A program made the position numbers and the translations under genes. From Candidatus Fokinia solitaria (GTDB lineage: Bacteria > Pseudomonadota > Alphaproteobacteria > Rickettsiales > Midichloriaceae), in NCBI GenBank assembly GCA_943325105.2, contig CALPOD020000008.1, forward strand, positions 1-42,751: a DNA stretch of 42,751 nt, in the 5' to 3' direction. The notes below the pieces were generated by a model that saw only the letters and a list, made by a program, of their open reading frames with translations, had not been told where the DNA came from and made no database searches. Positions 16,939-27,522 of this stretch are shown here, piece by piece. Each line of letters starts with the position of its first letter. Positions within the stretch are counted from its first letter, which is position 1.

Positions 16939-19302
16939 CTAATTTTTTCTTATTATATTATCTAATTCTTTTTTGATTTTGCCCAACTCTTCCATTTTTG
17001 TTTTGTATTCATCTCTTATATTTGTTGAATGAGAATATTGTACTTGATGAACACCGATTGGCTGGTTATTAGTTATTGCTTGTTGTACTGCATCTTTAGT
17101 TCCTATTAATGTACCATCAGCTAATTTATATTGACCATCTTTCAGAGGTATCTCATTACCATTAACTGTAATTTTAGAAAGCTCAGATTGAAATGCTTCT
17201 GCTTTTGTTTGTATTAGTTCTGAGTATTTTTTTGTAGATATATTATCATATGCATTTTGTGACTTCAAAATTCCCAACTCTTTATTTAATTGTGTTTCTT
17301 TAAGATGATCTGTAGAATCGAATATGCTTTTAGCATTCACAGTACTTTTTCCATACTCTATTGGCTTTGTGACATATTTGTAATATAGCAAATCAGCACG
17401 ATTTCTTGTAATTTTCCATTTATCAAGATAACTCTTACCTTCATTACTTCCATCTGAATTATAACGCATGTTAAGAATTCTACCTACGCCATATTTAGCA
17501 TTAAATGATCTTAGTTTTGAACCTAATGATGATATACCTTCATTTACAGATGACCATAGCGAATTAAATGCATTTTGACTTGGACTTAATTGTGAACTGC
17601 TAAGACTGTCTGCTAAGTGAGGGATTTGTTCAACAAAACTTTGACATATCAGAGCAGTGATTAGTGCTGAGAGATATGAGGATACATTGATAGCATTAGA
17701 AACTGCATGTTGATCGTCTGGGAACCACCATCCTAGCCAATCCCAAAAAAAACTCTTCCAGCTGACACTATAATTTAATAAATCAGACAAATTTTTCGTC
17801 ATTAAACTCAATGTCAAACCCATACCCATCGTTGCAATGACTATTAGAAATGCTGAATTTGCCATGTATTTTAACCAGTTTTGGAATAGATCTGCTGTAG
17901 TTTGAAATAACAACATTACAACTAAAAGCGGTAAAATAAGAATGGCAATACTGATTTGTATGTAAGCAACTATATACAATACTAGAGATCTGAAAATTAC
18001 CAAAATTATGATAACTAATAATACATATAGAGCAGGCACACACCAAAATCTTTCAGTTAATAACAGAGCCCATATTTTTGTGTGTACTGGTATAGAAATG
18101 ACTTGATTTACAACCATATCATATATTGCTAAATACCCTATTTGATCACCAAAGGCATCACCGCTACTATTATCATAACTGCTTTTTGGCATATTTGGAA
18201 GATTCTCAGCAATAATAGTTGATGCAAATGATGCCAAGCTTTCATATAAACTTGTGAATCCAGTTGTGATTATATTATTAGGGGATGTAAGCATTGCTAC
18301 TATACCTATTTTTAATAATCTTACAATGGCTTCTGTTTGAGTTAATTTTACTAAACCAGTCATAAAACCAAAGGCTGTCAAGCAAAAATATAACATTATA
18401 ACTACAAAAATCACATCTTGTAGACTCTGTAGTATAGCATTTTTCAATGCATTGGTTACAGTTTCAATTGTATAACGAAAGGCTGCTAGAGTTGAGCTAA
18501 TAAAATTTGGATAATAGATACCGGTTTTGATATTTACTCCAACGTATCTATTGCCTTGATTATCGACATTATCAGCGTCATTATCAGGATAGTAAGCATC
18601 TGATATTTTTAAATATATTTTTCCTCCTACTAACTTATTAATATCTGTCTGATTACAAACAAATTTACCAGAATTTTTAGTACATGACCATAAACGATCT
18701 ATAGTCACAATATGCTTAACTGCATCTACTTTAAAATCACCAATATGAGCTGTATAAAATCCTTGAGCGCCACTAGGACCTGATGCTACATCAAAGTTTG
18801 CATTTGGATCAGAATATGTATTATCACTTTGTCGTTTCGCAACTAAAATATATATGCCATTACCATCTGTTAAATAACAATTATTGTTGCTTGCAACTGT
18901 TTCTACAAGTGGTGTTGAGCCATCCAAATCTTGACACCTATCATCACTAGATTTACTACAAGTTGTCATTGTACACTCATGAGGTACATTATTAAGTATC
19001 ATCCCCCAAGGATACCAAGCACCTGAAATCGACAATCCAATTCCTGGTGGAATCATATTACCATCTTGATCTTGCATTGTATCAACCACTACTAATCCAG
19101 TATCGACCCATTTAACAGTGTAATTACCATCACTATTTTTCAAAACATCTGAAGAATTAGGATCAGGTTTTACTTTTAGTTTTATATTTTTACCCATCCC
19201 TGTATCATTAGCATCAAAGTGATCACTGCTACCACATCCAGTAAGAATGATATTGATAAACAATAAAAACAAAAAAAACATTATTGTATTTTTATTTTTC
19301 AT
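16939..19302 (-). CDS. VirB6-like T4SS channel protein, lipoprotein form (third copy)
   Basis: 787 aa, against about 300 for Agrobacterium VirB6. It begins with a lipoprotein signal; the lipobox LTGC puts the acylated Cys at residue 23. A periplasmic domain of about 260 residues carries six further cysteines and a possible LecA-like sandwich: GAWYPWG at 94-100, and GKIYLKISD at 227-235 with YVGVNI at 253-258. The TrbL/VirB6 membrane core starts near residue 297 (FGFMTGLVKLTQTEAIVRLLKIG at 311-333) and has about seven helices. A charged cytoplasmic tail of roughly 200 residues ends the protein. It is the last of three virB6 genes and precedes ftsY. Confidence 0.9.
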   Translation of the reverse strand: MKNKNTIMFFLFLLFINIILTGCGSSDHFDANDTGMGKNIKLKVKPDPNSSDVLKNSDGNYTVKWVDTGLVVVDTMQDQDGNMIPPGIGLSISGAWYPWGMILNNVPHECTMTTCSKSSDDRCQDLDGSTPLVETVASNNNCYLTDGNGIYILVAKRQSDNTYSDPNANFDVASGPSGAQGFYTAHIGDFKVDAVKHIVTIDRLWSCTKNSGKFVCNQTDINKLVGGKIYLKISDAYYPDNDADNVDNQGNRYVGVNIKTGIYYPNFISSTLAAFRYTIETVTNALKNAILQSLQDVIFVVIMLYFCLTAFGFMTGLVKLTQTEAIVRLLKIGIVAMLTSPNNIITTGFTSLYESLASFASTIIAENLPNMPKSSYDNSSGDAFGDQIGYLAIYDMVVNQVISIPVHTKIWALLLTERFWCVPALYVLLVIIILVIFRSLVLYIVAYIQISIAILILPLLVVMLLFQTTADLFQNWLKYMANSAFLIVIATMGMGLTLSLMTKNLSDLLNYSVSWKSFFWDWLGWWFPDDQHAVSNAINVSSYLSALITALICQSFVEQIPHLADSLSSSQLSPSQNAFNSLWSSVNEGISSLGSKLRSFNAKYGVGRILNMRYNSDGSNEGKSYLDKWKITRNRADLLYYKYVTKPIEYGKSTVNAKSIFDSTDHLKETQLNKELGILKSQNAYDNISTKKYSELIQTKAEAFQSELSKITVNGNEIPLKDGQYKLADGTLIGTKDAVQQAITNNQPIGVHQVQYSHSTNIRDEYKTKMEELGKIKKELDNIIRKN

Positions 19303-19313
19303 AATAATGTTAT

Positions 19314-22118
19314 TTATTTCTTTTTTTGATGTTTGTTATACGTTTCATATCTTTTTGCTTGTCTATCACTTCTGCTTTTGTCATCAATACTAAGTATATT
19401 CAATGGAAGTGTTGCTGCAGAATAAAGTTTTGATGTTGCATCTGAAACTTTGCTATACATTGAGCTTGGACTTACAGAACTGCTTGAAAAACTCAGAGCA
19501 TTAAAGTTAATCATTCTTGATGCTAGATTATATGCATAATCACAAAATGAATACATTCCAGATCCAACAAAAAATAATGAGATTAAAAGACCTAAATTAC
19601 CCATAGGTATAGAAAATGCTCCTGGGGAGCTTCCAAGTGATAATGGTACATAAAAATATCCATTAAATAAGCAATATGAGCCAAATGGCAATACAAATTC
19701 AAACCAACATATTTCACATGCAGATACTCCCATAAATGCTTGTATTAAAATAAGAAAGATGGCTCTGAAAAGTGAAATAGCTGCAAAAACGAATATTGGC
19801 TGGAAAATCAATACCATAAGCTGTTTGATCCAAGCATCAAAAATTGTTTTTGTATATTTAAATAATATAAGGGGTAAAAAAATCGGACTTAGGGATATTG
19901 TTACTGTTAAGCCTAACATTGCCATACAGTATAAAAATATTACTTTTAGTGCAACAATAGCATACATAACAATGCCAATAATTATTGCGATTGCAGGAAT
20001 TAATAAACCAGATATCATCAAACCAAAAATTCTATTCCAAAAACTGGAGGAAAATAAAATACTTAGATCTTCTTGTAAAACACATAATAGGTGGACTTTT
20101 ACATCTGGATCTGAAAAACAGTTATGAGTATCAAGTTTTATCCCAGCTGCGATCTCAATATCAAATTCTCTTGTAAAAATATTTGCCATTTCACTCATAG
20201 TATCAAAACTAAATAAACTGAAAAGATATGTATTAAAAAATTCGAAACTTTGCTCACTAATTAAAATTAATACAATTGCAATTTTGAAGATTCTTATAAT
20301 CCCTTCCTGTTGATTTATTGGTGCAATTCCAGTCATAAACATCATACCAAGAAATGCTATATATAATATTAATACGAGCTTTATTATCGAAATAAATGTT
20401 TGATTGGAAGTAAAAGCATTGAATATTTTTTTGTTTACATCTTTTAAAGATTTTTCGAATTTTTCTACAAATTTATTCAAAAATGTTTTTGTTTCTGCTG
20501 GTGACTCAAGTCTGAGATAATATTGCCCCACTGTGTCAGAACGTGAAAAATTATTTGCTCCAATGGCTTTAGCTTCATCATTTGAAAGTGTCTTAATACG
20601 AAAATATATCTTACCACTTTTGTGGTCGTTGCCGATCACCAAATCATCTGATGATATTCCTAACTCTGTTGGTAAAGTCAAATCTGACGATGTAACTTTT
20701 ATGGATGTCGAAATAATACCATTGTTTGTCTGGAATTTTACAGGTTGCCATTTAGCATATGTATTAATATATTTTGAAAACACTTTGGAATTTAAAATTG
20801 CATCATTAAAAACTGTGTATTCAAGTCTTTCACCATCTTGATAATGACAACCTCTCCAAGTCATTGAAACAAAATAACCACCCAATGGGTTTTTAGGTGA
20901 ATTTGGATATGAAATTTTTAATTCTGAAAGATAATCAGATAAATTTTTAACATTACCGGAAATATTTGTATTTCTGAATTGAGTCTCTGAATCATCTTGA
21001 CCTAATTTTTGCGTAAAAAGTTTCGGATTACTAGGCCAATTAATAGATGTTTCTAATCCATAACTTGGATTCACATAAGTAACTGCACCGCAATCACTGG
21101 TACTACAAACACTGTTTTGAGGGCTTTCTATACAAACTTTACATTTCTCACCTTTTGATTTTATTATACTATTTGAATAATCCTTAAGTTGTATATCTGG
21201 TACATTAAAGTTCAGTAACTTTTCATTTCTTGTGATATTAATTTTATAGTCTGTATCTTTCATTACACAACCTTTATCACAATCTGAATGATATTTCCCC
21301 ATATATTGTATTGCAAGATAATCGCCATTTTTAACGAAAATACTAGTAGATATAGGTGTGTTTGTTTTTGGATCAAATTTTATGTCAGTAGAACCTTGAT
21401 AAGCAGTATTTGTATAGTAAATTGGTGAAAACATTACAGTTTTAAAGCCACACAAATAAATATTATTACCATCAACACTCATCAAATTATCACTTGTATC
21501 ATCTTTTTTCTTATTATGACCTGTAATGGAAACAATAATATTGTGATTTTCAAGTAAAGTTACATTTCCATCAAAATATGATTCTAATAATGCACTTCCT
21601 GAACAAAGAACACCATCCTCATCACTTGAACTAGTTGCTTTTTGATCTTTGCAAGATAAATCTAATGCATTTTTAACATCATTGCCAACATTCACATCAC
21701 AGACCCATGGCTCCGGTTTGTCACCGAAATCATTATAAGTTGAGCCATTATTATTAGTCCTTATTGGCACTCTAATTTTTGTGCTTGTTGGTATGGAATT
21801 ATAACAGTTTTTTAGACACGCCTCTATCCTATCCTGATTAACCATAAAAACATCATCTTTTATCTGATTGATGTTATTTATTGTAGAGTTGCTATTGTCT
21901 CCAGATGATGTAAAGGCAATCTTAAATTTTTGAGCACAATATGTTTGGCATGTGCTATTGCATGACTTATCTATTGTACTTACTGTTAATGTATTTGTAT
22001 CTTCCAGATTTTTATTACCAATAATGCAGTTATTACTTCCTATAAGTGATTCACAGTGTCCACTGCTATCAATTAATAGAAAAACAAAACAAAGAAAATA
22101 TAGGAGATGATTTTGCAT
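19314..22118 (-). CDS. VirB6-like T4SS channel protein (second copy)
   Basis: 934 aa. An N-terminal signal peptide (about 1-22) precedes a very long periplasmic region (to about 570) with some 18 cysteines, among them CNSTC, CKVC and CSTSDC clusters. Near its end lies GKIYFRI (502-508) with GQYYLRL (531-537), similar to the sheet-like motif in the third copy. The membrane core runs from about 573 (FISIIKLVLILYIAFLG) to about 870, followed by a short basic tail. A ribosome-binding site (AAAGGAAC) sits in the end of the preceding virB6, whose stop is seven bases before this ATG. Rickettsiales typically keep several such extended VirB6 paralogues. Confidence 0.9.
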   Translation of the reverse strand: MQNHLLYFLCFVFLLIDSSGHCESLIGSNNCIIGNKNLEDTNTLTVSTIDKSCNSTCQTYCAQKFKIAFTSSGDNSNSTINNINQIKDDVFMVNQDRIEACLKNCYNSIPTSTKIRVPIRTNNNGSTYNDFGDKPEPWVCDVNVGNDVKNALDLSCKDQKATSSSDEDGVLCSGSALLESYFDGNVTLLENHNIIVSITGHNKKKDDTSDNLMSVDGNNIYLCGFKTVMFSPIYYTNTAYQGSTDIKFDPKTNTPISTSIFVKNGDYLAIQYMGKYHSDCDKGCVMKDTDYKINITRNEKLLNFNVPDIQLKDYSNSIIKSKGEKCKVCIESPQNSVCSTSDCGAVTYVNPSYGLETSINWPSNPKLFTQKLGQDDSETQFRNTNISGNVKNLSDYLSELKISYPNSPKNPLGGYFVSMTWRGCHYQDGERLEYTVFNDAILNSKVFSKYINTYAKWQPVKFQTNNGIISTSIKVTSSDLTLPTELGISSDDLVIGNDHKSGKIYFRIKTLSNDEAKAIGANNFSRSDTVGQYYLRLESPAETKTFLNKFVEKFEKSLKDVNKKIFNAFTSNQTFISIIKLVLILYIAFLGMMFMTGIAPINQQEGIIRIFKIAIVLILISEQSFEFFNTYLFSLFSFDTMSEMANIFTREFDIEIAAGIKLDTHNCFSDPDVKVHLLCVLQEDLSILFSSSFWNRIFGLMISGLLIPAIAIIIGIVMYAIVALKVIFLYCMAMLGLTVTISLSPIFLPLILFKYTKTIFDAWIKQLMVLIFQPIFVFAAISLFRAIFLILIQAFMGVSACEICWFEFVLPFGSYCLFNGYFYVPLSLGSSPGAFSIPMGNLGLLISLFFVGSGMYSFCDYAYNLASRMINFNALSFSSSSVSPSSMYSKVSDATSKLYSAATLPLNILSIDDKSRSDRQAKRYETYNKHQKKK

Positions 22119-22125
22119 ATAATTT

Positions 22126-24690
22126 CTAGTTCCTTTTGCTCATTTTATTATAAGCCATTTTTGCCACATTTAAAGGCATTTTAGCACCACTCATTGCAGC
22201 TTTTTTTAATATTTGCCCAACTTTTTCACCGCCTTGAACTGCGCTTGAAATACCTTGAATACTTAATAAAGTCTCTAAGAAGTTTACTACAGCATCTGAT
22301 ATGTTAGCGAATAAAATAACGAATAACATCATTTTTATCATGGCTTGGAATAATATTGTGAATACTCCATCACGAACATTTTTTGATTTATAGATTTCTA
22401 TTCCCAATATTTTAACCGCCATAGTGCCATTTATTGCGTCAAAGATTTTACTACTTGATACATCACATAGTGTAGGATTAAATTGATGAATATCTTTTAG
22501 ACTGTTTTTATCTGCTACATCATGCACAGATGATGCAATCACACAATATACTGAGTTGTTATTAAAACTTGCTGAACTTGTATCCTTGTCAGATTTATAG
22601 CATATATCATATATAGAGCATGAAGTATTTTTAAGACAGCTGGGATCAGATACTTGTCCATAAAATATTGCATCAAATGTGGTGAGCATTAAAGCTACAA
22701 ATGATAGAATTAAAGCAGGGTATAAAACATATCCAATCATCATCTTAAACCAGGTCTGGAAAGTTTGTTTTGTATAATCAAATAGTATAAAACAAACCAT
22801 TATCGGTGATACTAATACTAAAATTGTTAAGGAGAATATACTGACTACTACAAGATGTACAAATTTAGTCATTGTAGTGAACAAAACTATACAGAAAATA
22901 ATTGTAGTCACTCCAAGTAAAAACGTCGCAGGGAAAAATATACAAGTCGAAACAAGCCAAAAAGAAATCATGCCACTAATTGTATATTTACATGAGTTCA
23001 AATTTAAATACCCCATAAGTTTACAATCAATATAATCCCAAACGGTTACTTTCACATTATCCTTAGTAGCTCTTAAACTTACTGTTGGAGTTATATTTGG
23101 ATATTTACTACCCTTTGGTATTTCTCTTTCTGATAATAAGTTTTTACCATCACCATAATCAAAATAACACATATTAACTGGGCTTACTGTATTTGTACTT
23201 TGTAAAACTCTATTGGATAAATCATCCATTGAGTCAATTAACAAATTGTATAAACCATGGTTCTGATTTGCATCATTATTATACCAAATTTTGGGGCCTA
23301 ATAAACCAGACATAATAACTACAAATCCAAACTTTAAAATATACATCACTACTTCACCCATCTGAGGTACTTGAGGATTACTAATGATTTTAATGCCAAG
23401 AAGAGCAATATATAAAATCAAGACTACCTTGACGATATTACGCATTATGTTTTGTATTTGCCATAAAAATGAATCCTCAGTATTATTAGAAGTATTTACA
23501 ACAATTTTTGATAGTAAATCCTGTATGCAGCCAACTAATGTACTAATTATATGTAGGTCGCTTTGTAGAAAAAGTCCAACAGATGAGTGCCCATCCCTAT
23601 TTATTGAACTACCAAGTGAATTCAAGTCACTTCTTGATGAAAGAAAATACGAGCATCTAGTATTCTCAGTGTAAGATGCTGTAAGATTAATCATTTCTAT
23701 TGGTGGAACAACATAAGTACAGCCATTTATTATTGGTACAACCATTGTGCTAGTGGCTGAACACAGCTGTATTTTTCCACTGTATAATCTATAAAAGCCT
23801 ATTGTATCATTTTTTTGCGTTCCCTTAAATATATCATTCCTTGTAAAAACTAATTGAGTATCTGCACTGATATCACAAGCACTCCTTGAACTCACCTTTA
23901 TCAGCTTCCAAAAACTAACTTTCTGCACTATTATCCCACCAATTAAGTCTTTTCCTGGAATGCGAAGCTTTTCATCCTTAATATTATTCACAGCATATTT
24001 CTTATTTCCAGGTTGGCAATATGGAGTAGAAGAATCATTCATGTTTCCATATTCATCATCTAATCTTGAATCACCAATTTTTAAATCTTTTGGTACTGTA
24101 TTCTCAAGACATTTATAGAAAAATGGCACGTCTACTGCAGTAATTGCATCTGGATGTGTATTTTTTATCTCACCATTATCGTTATCACAATGCCAATAAT
24201 CCAAGATGTAATTCATATATTCATGAGGTGCTAATATATAAGAACCAAGACAAGTTACTATGAGATTTATAATTGAGATACCAGCCCACACCCATGCTAA
24301 TTGACCAATTATTGGAATACCACTTGCAAAAACTATTGCCAATAGAGATGCTATAAAAACCCCTACACTAACACTACTTCTATTAATAAATCCCTGATTA
24401 TTATCACTACCATTACAATCTTCCTCATAGTTTCCATCTTGAGTTATAAGCCTTGGAATACATGTTTGTTTCAGTTCACCAAAATTAAGTACTATATTGC
24501 CCCAAAAACAAGTATAAATATCTTCAACGATTTTTATTAAAAAATCAAAAAATCCACTGTAATTTGTGCGATTTTCAAATTCTAAAAGCGAATCAAAAGC
24601 AGCATGTGAATCCTTTGGTGAAACATCGCTTATAACTTCAAAACAAAATACAAAGGCTAAAACTAATAAAAGTTTTTTTATGATTCTCAT
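22126..24690 (-). CDS. VirB6-like T4SS channel protein (first copy)
   Basis: 854 aa. It has a signal peptide with a probable cut after residue 30 (DSHA/AF), then two extra helices at about 106-128 and 131-152 that the other copies lack. A cysteine-containing periplasmic region follows, then the VirB6 core from about residue 420 (NIVKVVLILYIALLGIKII), further helices, a second cysteine-containing loop, and a basic amphipathic C-terminus (GQILKKAAMSGAKMPLNVAK). It starts with ATG 21 bases after virB4. The expected role is an inner-membrane channel component of the rvh type IV secretion system. Order and size match the virB6-1 position. Confidence 0.9.
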   Translation of the reverse strand: MRIIKKLLLVLAFVFCFEVISDVSPKDSHAAFDSLLEFENRTNYSGFFDFLIKIVEDIYTCFWGNIVLNFGELKQTCIPRLITQDGNYEEDCNGSDNNQGFINRSSVSVGVFIASLLAIVFASGIPIIGQLAWVWAGISIINLIVTCLGSYILAPHEYMNYILDYWHCDNDNGEIKNTHPDAITAVDVPFFYKCLENTVPKDLKIGDSRLDDEYGNMNDSSTPYCQPGNKKYAVNNIKDEKLRIPGKDLIGGIIVQKVSFWKLIKVSSRSACDISADTQLVFTRNDIFKGTQKNDTIGFYRLYSGKIQLCSATSTMVVPIINGCTYVVPPIEMINLTASYTENTRCSYFLSSRSDLNSLGSSINRDGHSSVGLFLQSDLHIISTLVGCIQDLLSKIVVNTSNNTEDSFLWQIQNIMRNIVKVVLILYIALLGIKIISNPQVPQMGEVVMYILKFGFVVIMSGLLGPKIWYNNDANQNHGLYNLLIDSMDDLSNRVLQSTNTVSPVNMCYFDYGDGKNLLSEREIPKGSKYPNITPTVSLRATKDNVKVTVWDYIDCKLMGYLNLNSCKYTISGMISFWLVSTCIFFPATFLLGVTTIIFCIVLFTTMTKFVHLVVVSIFSLTILVLVSPIMVCFILFDYTKQTFQTWFKMMIGYVLYPALILSFVALMLTTFDAIFYGQVSDPSCLKNTSCSIYDICYKSDKDTSSASFNNNSVYCVIASSVHDVADKNSLKDIHQFNPTLCDVSSSKIFDAINGTMAVKILGIEIYKSKNVRDGVFTILFQAMIKMMLFVILFANISDAVVNFLETLLSIQGISSAVQGGEKVGQILKKAAMSGAKMPLNVAKMAYNKMSKRN

Positions 24691-24711
24691 ATATTAATAA
24701 TTGATCTATTT

Positions 24712-27141
24712 CTATTTATTTTGTGCACTCTTTATTCTTTCATTGAATATTGGTATCCATACTTCAGGATCATTGCCATGTTCACGTATAACACTATCTA
24801 ATATCAAGACTGTATCTGCTCTTCCTGATAAAACATTTATGATGTCCCCCATACCTGATAAATCAACTCTTGCAATTACAGCATCAACTCCTTGTTTTAT
24901 CAAGAAGAATCTGCTTCCCGGATCTATAGTTTTTATTAGATGGTGTTCACGTTCACTTAATAAAAAAGCAGTCCTATAAACATCAGTCGCTTTAAGATTT
25001 GGTAAAAAAATCTGAGTAGCTGTTTGTTGAATTAAAGTATCACTTATAGAGCTTTTACTTGCATCCTCAACACTTTGCGTAGCAAATACGATAAAAGTGT
25101 TTAATTTCCTCAATACTTTCAACCAATCTTTTATCTTTGGTGCAAAAACTGGGTTATCTATAAGAGCCCATGCTTCATCTAGTACTATCATTGTTGGTGA
25201 TCCATCAAGTGATATATTAATTCTATGAAATAGATATAATAAAACTGGTGCCAAGCAGAATTTATCCTTTAATAACTCAGCCATCTCAAAACCAAAAACA
25301 TTTGCTTGTGAGAAATCAATTACATCAGCTTCATTATCAAAAATCTTTGCATGAGAACCATTACTATGCCACATAGCTAACCTTCCAGCAAGTGTCCCAG
25401 GGCCTTCTAATCCAAGAAATGGAGCTATATTACCTAGCCTTCTATTTTGAGGCTCTAACTTATAGTTACCATTAATTGCAGAAGATAAAAGCGATATATC
25501 TTCTGCTGAAACTTGCTCTCCAAGAGTTGAAACTAGTTGCTTTAACCATTCCAAGAGAAAGATTCTATTTTCCCCTGTATCTGGTAATAGTAGTGGGTTA
25601 AATCCACATTTTTTGCCTGGATCAATTATAGTGTAAGTTCCATTGATTGCTCTCAAAAATATCTCAGCACCACGATCTTTGTCAAAGAAAAATAATCTAC
25701 ATCTAAATTTCTGTGCCTGCGCACTTAAGAAATTCATTAAAACTGTTTTACCCGCACCAGTTGGTCCTATAATTGTTGTATGGCCTATATCACGTAAATG
25801 AAAATTAAAGTAATAAGGAGTGCCTGATGTAGTATCTAAAACTGTTACAGCATCACCCCAAAAATTATTATGCGCCTTTCCCAAAGGATAATTATGAAAT
25901 GAATTAAACGCCGCTAGGTTATTTGTATTAATTACTGCATTTCTGCCAATAAAATTGAAATTGCCAGGAATTTGACCCCAAAAAGCAGGTTCCATATTTG
26001 TTTTTTCTCTCACACTCATACCACCAGTACTACTAACCTCAACAAGAGCCATAGAGACAACATTTTCTAAATCCTTCAAACTATTTTCTATACACATGAC
26101 AGTCAGGTGATGATTTCCAAAACCTATTTCACCGCTCATTGTTTTATCAAGCGCTTCGCTTATTTCTACTACCTGTGAAATAGCTTTATCTTCAGATTGA
26201 ATCATCCTATTTTGTTGCAACTGCATCTTATTCATTGCAACTTGCCTATTAATTGAAGAATATGATTGAGAGATTACAAATTCAAATGGCATTTTTAGAA
26301 ATGAATCTAATATTCCAGCCCAAGTTTTAGGTCCATATTCTTTTATACTGACAATTCCAGCAAACTTTGATTTTCCATCATGTTGTTTGATTTCAATAAG
26401 CTTATTTTTAAAAATTAGTCGTGTGTTGACTATGTGTTTTGACAGGTCATCTAATGTGTATAAGATCCTCCTGTTTTCAACACCATTCACTATATTACTT
26501 ATAAACTCTGCTGGTTTAGAATATTTTAAACCATTAACTTCTTCAATACCTAATACTTCAGGTGAATAATCACGTAAACTGCTTATGATTCTAGATGAAA
26601 CTTCTAATAATGCTTCATGTGCATCACGCATAGATTCTTCCCAAGCTTTATCAGAGTGATTTTTTCCGAAAATTTTATTTTGAATATCTCTCAATATGTT
26701 TTTAGTATAGCTAGCTTTATATATGATACTAACATATATTTCGTTTATAAATGATTCTTTTTGATTACTTCTTGCAACCCATTTCTTATCAAGATATGCA
26801 GTAAATCCATATGGCATATCAGGATTGATATAGCCTTTTGGATATGGTATCTGCTTTTTCCTTATAATGTGTGTGTACAATTTTGCATTGCTATCACCTA
26901 TGCCCTTAAAAAGACCATTTCTAAGTGATTTTTTTATATCAAGGTCTTCATCATCAGCTGTTTCAAATGAAAACCCTCCAAGCCTAATAATTTGCATGAG
27001 ACGATTATCAGTCATCAGCAAGACATCTTCATTCCAATGTGATTTTACGCCAATAAATTTACTAGCTTTAAATTCATTATCAAATACTCTTTGTCCTTTA
27101 GGTTTAGGTTTAGAAATATTTAAAAATGATGAATATTTCAT
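24712..27141 (-). CDS. virB4: Type IV secretion ATPase VirB4
   Basis: Cytoplasmic-face ATPase that energises T4SS assembly and substrate transfer. 809 aa, normal length. The CagE/TrbE N-terminal domain fills about 1-430. Walker A is GPTGAGKT (459-466). Walker B is MIVLDEAW (651-658), with the catalytic Glu656. WLKVLRKLNTFIVFATQS and the DPGSRFFLIKQG stretch are typical VirB4 motifs. It starts three bases after virB3 and is followed by the virB6 genes, the standard Rickettsiales order. Confidence 0.98.
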   Translation of the reverse strand: MKYSSFLNISKPKPKGQRVFDNEFKASKFIGVKSHWNEDVLLMTDNRLMQIIRLGGFSFETADDEDLDIKKSLRNGLFKGIGDSNAKLYTHIIRKKQIPYPKGYINPDMPYGFTAYLDKKWVARSNQKESFINEIYVSIIYKASYTKNILRDIQNKIFGKNHSDKAWEESMRDAHEALLEVSSRIISSLRDYSPEVLGIEEVNGLKYSKPAEFISNIVNGVENRRILYTLDDLSKHIVNTRLIFKNKLIEIKQHDGKSKFAGIVSIKEYGPKTWAGILDSFLKMPFEFVISQSYSSINRQVAMNKMQLQQNRMIQSEDKAISQVVEISEALDKTMSGEIGFGNHHLTVMCIENSLKDLENVVSMALVEVSSTGGMSVREKTNMEPAFWGQIPGNFNFIGRNAVINTNNLAAFNSFHNYPLGKAHNNFWGDAVTVLDTTSGTPYYFNFHLRDIGHTTIIGPTGAGKTVLMNFLSAQAQKFRCRLFFFDKDRGAEIFLRAINGTYTIIDPGKKCGFNPLLLPDTGENRIFLLEWLKQLVSTLGEQVSAEDISLLSSAINGNYKLEPQNRRLGNIAPFLGLEGPGTLAGRLAMWHSNGSHAKIFDNEADVIDFSQANVFGFEMAELLKDKFCLAPVLLYLFHRINISLDGSPTMIVLDEAWALIDNPVFAPKIKDWLKVLRKLNTFIVFATQSVEDASKSSISDTLIQQTATQIFLPNLKATDVYRTAFLLSEREHHLIKTIDPGSRFFLIKQGVDAVIARVDLSGMGDIINVLSGRADTVLILDSVIREHGNDPEVWIPIFNERIKSAQNK

Positions 27142-27144
27142 GAC

Positions 27145-27435
27145 TTAAGAAGGATCATAAGAATTACCTTGATGATAAGTGAAGTTCCAACACCTAGGAC
27201 AGTTTTTATTCCTATTGAGCATCAATTCTAGAAATAATGGCTCTTTAGAACAAAGGTAATATCCTAAGGCATGCATCGGAAACATCATTGCAAAATATGT
27301 GAAATTTGATGTCATGATATAAAAAAACATTGAGCAAATAGCATTTATAACTGCGAAGTTATAACTCACACCAAATAACATAGGAGGCCTTGTGAGTCCT
27401 ACAAAAAGCATATCTGCTTTTAATTCATTATTCAT
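27145..27435 (-). CDS. virB3: Type IV secretion protein VirB3
   Basis: 96-aa inner-membrane protein of the T4SS. It begins with LFVGLTRPPMLFGVSYNF, the conserved VirB3 entry, followed by hydrophobic stretches (about 30-45 and 46-62) and then FPMHALGYYLCSKEPLFLELMLNR, the family's conserved PR/EP region. ATG start. It lies immediately before virB4. An 87-base gap separates it from the lipoprotein gene upstream, so it may have its own promoter; TTGCAG and TAAACT spaced by 17 are weak candidates. Confidence 0.95.
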   Translation of the reverse strand: MNNELKADMLFVGLTRPPMLFGVSYNFAVINAICSMFFYIMTSNFTYFAMMFPMHALGYYLCSKEPLFLELMLNRNKNCPRCWNFTYHQGNSYDPS

Positions 27436-27522
27436 TGGTAAAAATGATTTTTTTTTGTACTGAACTACAGTTTACAATATGGAGATATCATCTGCAAGTA
27501 AATGTATATTAAAAACTATTGT

